19,550 nucleotides of DNA from Treponema sp. (GTDB lineage Bacteria; Spirochaetota; Spirochaetia; Treponematales; Breznakiellaceae): positions 1 to 19,550 of the forward strand of contig JAISBK010000019.1 of NCBI GenBank assembly GCA_031266255.1. Direction: 5' to 3'. A program made the translations under genes and the position numbers. Under the pieces are notes generated by a model, which was given only the letters and a program-made list of their open reading frames with translations, had not been told where the DNA came from and searched no databases. Shown here one piece after another: positions 14,745 through 19,550 of the stretch; within the stretch, counting starts at the first letter, position 1, and each line of letters opens with the position of its first letter.

Positions 14745-17700
14745 TTATGCGCTTGCTTCTTGCTGAACTACAACAGGGGCGTTCGTTTTAATGCTTTTCG
14801 TTTTACCCCGGCCTTCGTTCATCAGGGAATACAGTACCGGAATAAAGAACAGGGTCATGAACGTTGATGAGAAAAGGCCGCCGATTACCGTAAGGCCGAT
14901 GGGCTGAATCATGGTGGCCGAGTTGCCGGGGAAGAAGGCCATGGGGATGAGACCCAAGATGGTAGTCAGGGTGGTCATCAGTACAGGCCGCAGCCGGGAT
15001 GCTCCGGCTTCAATACAGGCCCGTGCCGCCGGAACGCCCCGGCCCACGAGAAGGTTTGTATAGTCCACTAGAATGATGCCGTTATTTACGACGATACCCA
15101 CCAGCATCACCACTCCTACCAGGGAAAACATGCTGATATTTTGGCCGGTAATAAGGTATACCGCGACAACCCCTATCAACAACAATGGTATGGTAAACAG
15201 ATTGATGAAGGGGTCTTTGAAAGATTCATACTGACCTGCCATAACGCCGAACACGAGGAGAATGGCCAGGGTAATGATGAGGACAAAGGTGGTCGTTGTT
15301 TCCGTAATTTCTTTCCATTGCCCCTCATACGTGAGGCTCATGCCTTCAGGGACGATAAAATTGGCGGTAATAACCGCACGAATTTTTTGCTCCACCTCGT
15401 TTATACGCTGGCCCTCCACGGTGTTTCCAGTAATATGGATGATCCGGGACTGATTTTCCCGGTTAATACTTACCGGCCCCAGCCCCTTTTCCAGGGTGGC
15501 AAAGTTGGAGAGCGGGACCAGTCCGCCCGAACCGGATACGAATATCCGTTGGAGATCCGGCAGTTTTTTTCGGTCTTCTTCCTGTAACTCAAGGCTTACC
15601 GAATATTCAGTGCCGCTATACCGGAAGGTGGTCGCGGTAACGCCGTTCATGGCCGCGGCTATTTCTCTCGCGACGGCGCTTACGGAAAGGCCCATGTTGT
15701 AGGCTCGTTTCCGGTCAATGACCACTTCAACCTGGGGTAATCCTTCGGTCATGTCGATGGAAACATCGGTAAGTTCAGGAACCTCTGCTTTGAGGATCTC
15801 CGTTATTTCCCGCGCGGCGGTAAGCCCCGTGTCAATGTCGTCAATACGGAGCACGAGGTCTATGTCGGATCCTCCCGCCATCATACGCCCCCTACCCTGA
15901 CCAAAACTTAGACTTGCGTTGGGAAAATCGTTGAAATGGCTGCGGAGCTTGTTCATGACCTGCGCCGAAGTGTCCGCCCGGGGGTCGTCCAGGTTAAGGC
16001 TTATACTTAACTCGCCCCGGTTCGTACCGCCGCCGCCAAAACCCCGACCCGACGAGCCGACATTGGTGATGATGGTCTTAGCTCCCCGGATTTCATCAAG
16101 GGCGATTTCCTGTAATTGCAGCATCACCGCCTTGGTGTCTTCATACACGGTTCCCTGAGGAAGGGTAACGTTTAAGGTTACCGAATCCTCGTTCATGGAC
16201 GGCATCATCACCATCCCCATACGGGAGAGGGCCAGGACCGATCCGGCAAACGCGGCGCACACCAGCGTAACCGTAACCAGACGATGTTTTACCGCCGTCG
16301 AAAGCAGCCGGACATACCCCCGGGTAAGCCCATTCAACGCTCCGCCGATAGCGTTATCAATCCCGGTCAACACCCTGTTTTTCAAAGGCTTCTGGCTCCG
16401 GGTCTTGAGTACCAGATAGGTACTCGCCAAAATGGGGACCAGAAAGATAGCTACGAAGAGGCTTGAAGCAAGGGCAATGGCAATCGTGAGGATAAGCCCT
16501 TGAAACAGCTCGCCCTGCATCCCCAGCCGGTTCTTAAACAGAAAAATAGGCACAAACACGCACAGAGTGGTGAGGGTAGACGAGATGACCGAAGACATTA
16601 CCTCTTGGCTTCCCAGATTCGCCGCTATATCCGGCTTTGCACCCCGTTCCCGGTATTTAAAAATATTCTCCAGGATAACGATGGAACAGTCTACTATCAT
16701 CCCAATACCCAGAATGAGGCCTGCCATAGTCAGCATATTCAGGGTAATCCCTGCGAGATTCATGATAAGGAGGGTAACCAATATGGAGAAGGGAATGGAG
16801 ATACCAATAATGATGGTGCTCTTAATGTTCCTAAGAAACAGAAACAGTATGCCCATTGCCAGCGCCGCGCCTGAAATAGCTGAGTTTACCAGTTCATTGA
16901 TCATATCCCTGATTTGGGTGGTATTATCCTGGGTAATTTGAAGGCTTATGCCGGAAGGAAGCAGCGCTTGTATTTCATCAAGTTTTGCGTATACCCGGTC
17001 GGCCACCGCCGCGGAATTGGTTCCGCTCTGCTTGATAACCCCCACATACACGCCGGTTTCGCCGTTGATATACACGGTAGAGGTCTCCTCAGGATAGGTC
17101 AGGCTTACCTTCCCGATGTCCAAGAGCCGAATGTCCGCGCCGTTTCGCTGGATGATAACCGTCTCAGCGATGTCTTGCAGAGCAGTATACTCTCCGGTAG
17201 TACGAATACTGTAATTTTTCGCGCCGTCCTCAATTGAACCCGCCCCCAATTCAAGGTTCTGGGCCGCCAAGGTCCCGGCAATTCCGGTAATGGTAAGCCC
17301 GTAGGCTTCAAGCCGGTTCTGGGAAATTTCAACCCGTACCAGCTGTTCACGGCCGCCCATCACATTGGTAGAGGCCACGCCGTCAACTTGCTCAAGCTGG
17401 TCCTGGATGGTATTAACCGCGATGGCCCGCAGTTCATTCTGCGTCTGGTTTCCCTGCACCGCGATACGGAGTATAGGCATTGAATTGGCATCAAACTGCA
17501 TGATCGAAGGGGTGTCCGCTTCGTCGGGCAACTGCCGCCTCACCCGGTCGATCCGGTCCCGGATGTCATTGGTTTTCGCGTCAAGATCCGTGCCGTACTT
17601 GAATTCCAGGGTGATACTGCTCGACCCTTCGGAGGAGGTAGAGGTGATATGCTCAAGGCCGTTCAGATTGACCAGCTGGGATTCCAAGGGCCTGGTTACC

Positions 17701-17885
17701 GCTTTTTCAACCGTTTCTGGCCCCGCACCCTGATAGGTCGTCATGACGGTAAGGACAGGCCGGTTAACATCCGGGAACATATCAATAGCAATGCCGGATA
17801 CCAGGTAAAGCGCGATAATAGCGATAAGGCTAAAGACGATAAGACCCAATACTGGCCTTTTAACAACATGCTGCGCAACGCTCAT
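14745..17885 (-). CDS. RND efflux pump, inner-membrane HAE1-type transporter
   Basis: A 1046-residue AcrB/MexB-like protein of normal family length. TM1 (VLGLIVFSLIAIIALYLV) is followed by the first porter domain opening at DMFPDVNRPVLTV, then TM2-6, a linker, TM7 near residue 535, the second porter domain and TM8-12. TM4 has GMIVDCSIVILEN, keeping one acidic proton-relay residue where AcrB has Asp-Asp. TM10 has GIVVNNGIILVDY, with Asn in place of AcrB's essential Lys, as is common in HAE1 pumps outside Proteobacteria. It is driven by proton or cation influx and exports drugs, detergents or lipophilic compounds; substrate unknown. The ATG lies one base after the adaptor's stop, with GGGAG inside the adaptor's end. 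No TolC-type gene is in the window. Confidence 0.93.
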   Translation of the reverse strand: MSVAQHVVKRPVLGLIVFSLIAIIALYLVSGIAIDMFPDVNRPVLTVMTTYQGAGPETVEKAVTRPLESQLVNLNGLEHITSTSSEGSSSITLEFKYGTDLDAKTNDIRDRIDRVRRQLPDEADTPSIMQFDANSMPILRIAVQGNQTQNELRAIAVNTIQDQLEQVDGVASTNVMGGREQLVRVEISQNRLEAYGLTITGIAGTLAAQNLELGAGSIEDGAKNYSIRTTGEYTALQDIAETVIIQRNGADIRLLDIGKVSLTYPEETSTVYINGETGVYVGVIKQSGTNSAAVADRVYAKLDEIQALLPSGISLQITQDNTTQIRDMINELVNSAISGAALAMGILFLFLRNIKSTIIIGISIPFSILVTLLIMNLAGITLNMLTMAGLILGIGMIVDCSIVILENIFKYRERGAKPDIAANLGSQEVMSSVISSTLTTLCVFVPIFLFKNRLGMQGELFQGLILTIAIALASSLFVAIFLVPILASTYLVLKTRSQKPLKNRVLTGIDNAIGGALNGLTRGYVRLLSTAVKHRLVTVTLVCAAFAGSVLALSRMGMVMMPSMNEDSVTLNVTLPQGTVYEDTKAVMLQLQEIALDEIRGAKTIITNVGSSGRGFGGGGTNRGELSISLNLDDPRADTSAQVMNKLRSHFNDFPNASLSFGQGRGRMMAGGSDIDLVLRIDDIDTGLTAAREITEILKAEVPELTDVSIDMTEGLPQVEVVIDRKRAYNMGLSVSAVAREIAAAMNGVTATTFRYSGTEYSVSLELQEEDRKKLPDLQRIFVSGSGGLVPLSNFATLEKGLGPVSINRENQSRIIHITGNTVEGQRINEVEQKIRAVITANFIVPEGMSLTYEGQWKEITETTTTFVLIITLAILLVFGVMAGQYESFKDPFINLFTIPLLLIGVVAVYLITGQNISMFSLVGVVMLVGIVVNNGIILVDYTNLLVGRGVPAARACIEAGASRLRPVLMTTLTTILGLIPMAFFPGNSATMIQPIGLTVIGGLFSSTFMTLFFIPVLYSLMNEGRGKTKSIKTNAPVVVQQEASA

Positions 17886-17886
17886 C

Positions 17887-18879
17887 TTATGCTCCCTGTT
17901 GGCCCCGTTGCTCGGAGCTTCCGATTACCCGTACTTGGGCGCCGTTGGTGAGAAACTGCTGCCCTTGAACAACCACCGGTTCTCCGGCGGAAAGGCCCTC
18001 TTTGATTTCCGTTTCGCCGTCTATGTTCACCCCGGCAACGACTTCCCGGGTATATACCCGGGCGGTTTCACCAGCACCATTCGTATCAAGCACATACACC
18101 ACCGGGCTTCCCCGGTTTTCAACCAGGGCCTCCTGGGGGATGGAAACCACATTCTGATAGATCCTCGTATTGAGCTTCACGCGGGCGAACATGCCTGGAT
18201 TGATCCTACGGTCATGAGCCATAAAGCGCAGGGTAACTTTCTTGGTCCGAGAGGCGGGGTCAAGCACCGGAGAGAGCCGAATCAGTTCCGCGATAAACAC
18301 TTCCCCAGGAAACGCCTCAAGGCGTACTTCAGCCCGGAGGCCGGTACGGAGCTGGCCTACTTCCCGTTCAGGTATCAGGGATTCTATCTCAATGTCTTCT
18401 GCCACCGCAATGGTAAAGAGAGTAGTGGCGGTTGAAACCGTGGACCCTTCCGACGCCGGATTGGTTACCACGAGGCCTGAAACAGGGGCATATACCGGGC
18501 TGAGGGAATACACGGCTCCGGGCCGGGAAGGATCGATCTCCGCCACGAGCGCCCCTTTGGTTACCCGTGATCCGAGTCCTGTTTTCATGGAGACCAGTTT
18601 CCCCGCAGCCTCCGGCACGACCGCTACCTGCTGGGCGCTGACGATATTGCCGTTTATTTCAATGTACGACTGGAGGCTGCGGATTTCCGCATCTGCGGTT
18701 CTGACCGCGAATACCGTGTTTGCGCCTCCCCTGCCGGGGCTGCCGCCTCTGGGTGCGCCGCCGGGACCCCCTTGGCCGCCGGCCTGTGCATTACCGGACT
18801 TGCCTGCGGTGAGGGGCGGTATCATAATCAATCCCGCAGCGATTACCAGCACAGCAACAATCAGCATTACTTTCTTCAT
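17887..18879 (-). CDS. RND efflux periplasmic adaptor (membrane fusion protein), hairpin-less
   Basis: A 330-residue adaptor for the downstream pump. The N-terminal hydrophobic segment (KKVMLIVAVLVIAAGLIMI) is a membrane anchor or signal. A Gly/Pro/Arg-rich linker covers about residues 27-53. The lipoyl halves VVPEAAGKLVSMKTGLGSRV and YAPVSGLVVTNPASEGSTV follow each other after only about 25 residues, so the long coiled-coil hairpin that contacts TolC in AcrA is absent. Beta-barrel (IESLIPEREVGQLRTG) and membrane-proximal domains follow (VVSIPQEALVENRGSPVVYVL). AAGGAG lies 9 bases before the ATG. It is the first gene of the operon adaptor-pump-PII-like. Hairpin-poor adaptors are known in spirochaetes such as Borrelia BesA; this one appears to have none. 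Confidence 0.9.
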   Translation of the reverse strand: MKKVMLIVAVLVIAAGLIMIPPLTAGKSGNAQAGGQGGPGGAPRGGSPGRGGANTVFAVRTADAEIRSLQSYIEINGNIVSAQQVAVVPEAAGKLVSMKTGLGSRVTKGALVAEIDPSRPGAVYSLSPVYAPVSGLVVTNPASEGSTVSTATTLFTIAVAEDIEIESLIPEREVGQLRTGLRAEVRLEAFPGEVFIAELIRLSPVLDPASRTKKVTLRFMAHDRRINPGMFARVKLNTRIYQNVVSIPQEALVENRGSPVVYVLDTNGAGETARVYTREVVAGVNIDGETEIKEGLSAGEPVVVQGQQFLTNGAQVRVIGSSEQRGQQGA

Positions 18880-19197
18880 GTATCGAAACTCCTTGAATAG
18901 GGAAGATGATACCGATAAAACGCCCTAAAGGTTATTAATAGAAGATTAATAATGGATAATTTTTGTTATGTACGGACTTGAGCGGATGCATTTTGGCTTG
19001 TTGTGCGCAGGATAAACGGGCTTACGGTGCGTATACACGTCAACGACATTCAGGAGGGACAAAGGCGTTGTCTGCGGATTCCGGCACCAGAGCAACCGTT
19101 GCGTTATATTCGGCGATGAAGGCAGGGGACGGCTTCTGTAACAGGGTAAACCCCATCCACGACCCCTTGTATTACGGCCAGTTTCCCTCATTCTGTT
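18880..19197. other. Upstream region of the efflux operon
   Basis: It holds the operator-like inverted repeat at 18932-18952. A 38-codon minus-strand frame (19156-19040; MGFTLLQKPSP through VPPECR-stop) has AAGGGG about 8 bases before its ATG but no known relatives that I recognise. No tatC terminator and no convincing -35/-10 pair could be fixed; the AT-rich inverted repeat itself probably overlaps the promoter. Confidence 0.35.
18932..18952. promoter_or_regulatory. Perfect inverted repeat, candidate operator of the efflux operon
   Basis: TTATTAAT (18932-18939), 5-bp spacer, ATTAATAA (18945-18952). It is a perfect 8-bp dyad about 55-75 bases before the adaptor ATG, the right place for a TetR- or MarR-type repressor. 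No regulator gene is in the window. Confidence 0.5.
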
Positions 19198-19550
19198 TTA
19201 CTCGTCGTGTATTTCATCCCTGGGACGCGCCGTAAAGAAACGCCCGATAAAAAGGGTAAGCTCGAAAAGCAAGTATAGCGGAACGCCAAGGGCCACCTGT
19301 GAAATGACGTCAGGAGGCGTACAGATGCCGGCGACTAAAAAGATCAGGAAGATGATGTGGGGCCGGAAGCGGGCTATCTTTTTCGGTGTGGTGATCCCAA
19401 GGGCAAAGGAGCAGAGCAGTAACAAGGGAGTCTGCAAAAGCAAGCCTGCGGCAAGCATGAGACCGTAGAGTACGGCCAGATATTCCCGAAAGCCCCAGAG
19501 CGGTTGAATGCCGTCTCCGGAGGCGAAGCGCAGGAAGAACCGCATTACCA
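19198..19550 (-). CDS. tatC: Sec-independent translocase subunit TatC (C-terminal part)
   Basis: The frame is open to the right edge, so only about the last 117 residues are present. It shows the TatC C-terminal half: FREYLAVLYGLMLAAGLLLQTPLLLL (TM4), LGITTPKKIARFRPHIIFLIFLVAGICTPPDVISQ with the hallmark TPPD turn (TM5), and VALGVPLYLLFELTLFIGRFF (TM6), then a short charged tail (ARPRDEIHDE). TatC binds twin-arginine signal peptides and forms the Tat receptor with TatA/B in the inner membrane. An in-frame ATG at 19545 is internal, not the start. tatA would be expected beyond the window. Confidence 0.88.
   Translation of the reverse strand, partial: VMRFFLRFASGDGIQPLWGFREYLAVLYGLMLAAGLLLQTPLLLLCSFALGITTPKKIARFRPHIIFLIFLVAGICTPPDVISQVALGVPLYLLFELTLFIGRFFTARPRDEIHDE

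Noticed and set aside
18242..18928. Plus-strand 228-codon frame rich in Pro/Ser/Thr
   Set aside because: It is antisense to the adaptor gene; the proline-rich end is the reverse of its glycine-rich linker.
18946..19235. Coding genes on both strands (81- and 90-codon frames)
   Set aside because: No ribosome-binding site or recognisable domain; the frames overlap the operator region and tatC end.

Overview
The window reads as chromosomal DNA of a spirochaete, most likely a Treponema and perhaps a termite-gut type. This is inferred from protein character: a spirochaete/chlamydia-style serine hydroxymethyltransferase with a large insertion, a membrane-anchored TPR protein of treponemal type, a water-forming NADH oxidase, a relaxed spirochaetal lipobox, and moderate GC with AT-rich intergenic DNA. 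No rRNA, tRNA, CRISPR array or intact transposase was seen.

Left part (1-2626, minus strand): a two-gene unit. A lipoprotein (1718-2626) overlaps by ATGA an exported protein that runs off the left edge and consists mainly of 75-residue repeats (225-bp DNA units). The two proteins appear to share one ancestral repeat. Next come three plus-strand genes: an RlmI-type rRNA cytosine methyltransferase, NADH oxidase (nox), and a membrane-anchored TPR protein whose C-terminus resembles an Mrr-type nuclease domain with its catalytic Q-x-K replaced.

Middle (7519-10907): a small RRM RNA-binding protein with a long, structured 5' leader, radA (minus) and a single-domain mannose-1-phosphate guanylyltransferase (plus). 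The last two diverge from promoters that would give almost leaderless mRNAs.

Accessory-looking block (10908-12734): a gene-poor stretch with several perfect short stems, then an AT-rich pair of minus-strand genes (a VOC/PhnB-like protein and an outer-membrane beta-barrel protein). REP-like GTAG-hairpins lie on either side of the pair. The barrel gene appears to start at ATA. Each of these two genes has its own good promoter.

Right part (12735-19550, minus strand): an RND efflux operon (adaptor lacking the alpha-helical hairpin, HAE1-type pump, PII-like accessory protein) followed by glyA. A perfect 8-5-8 inverted repeat in front of the adaptor gene is a candidate operator. The C-terminal part of tatC lies at the right edge.

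Most of the window is ordinary housekeeping. The points most worth a second look are the ATA start, the degenerate nuclease domain on the TPR protein, the REP-like pair, the mosaic 225-bp array and the RRM leader.
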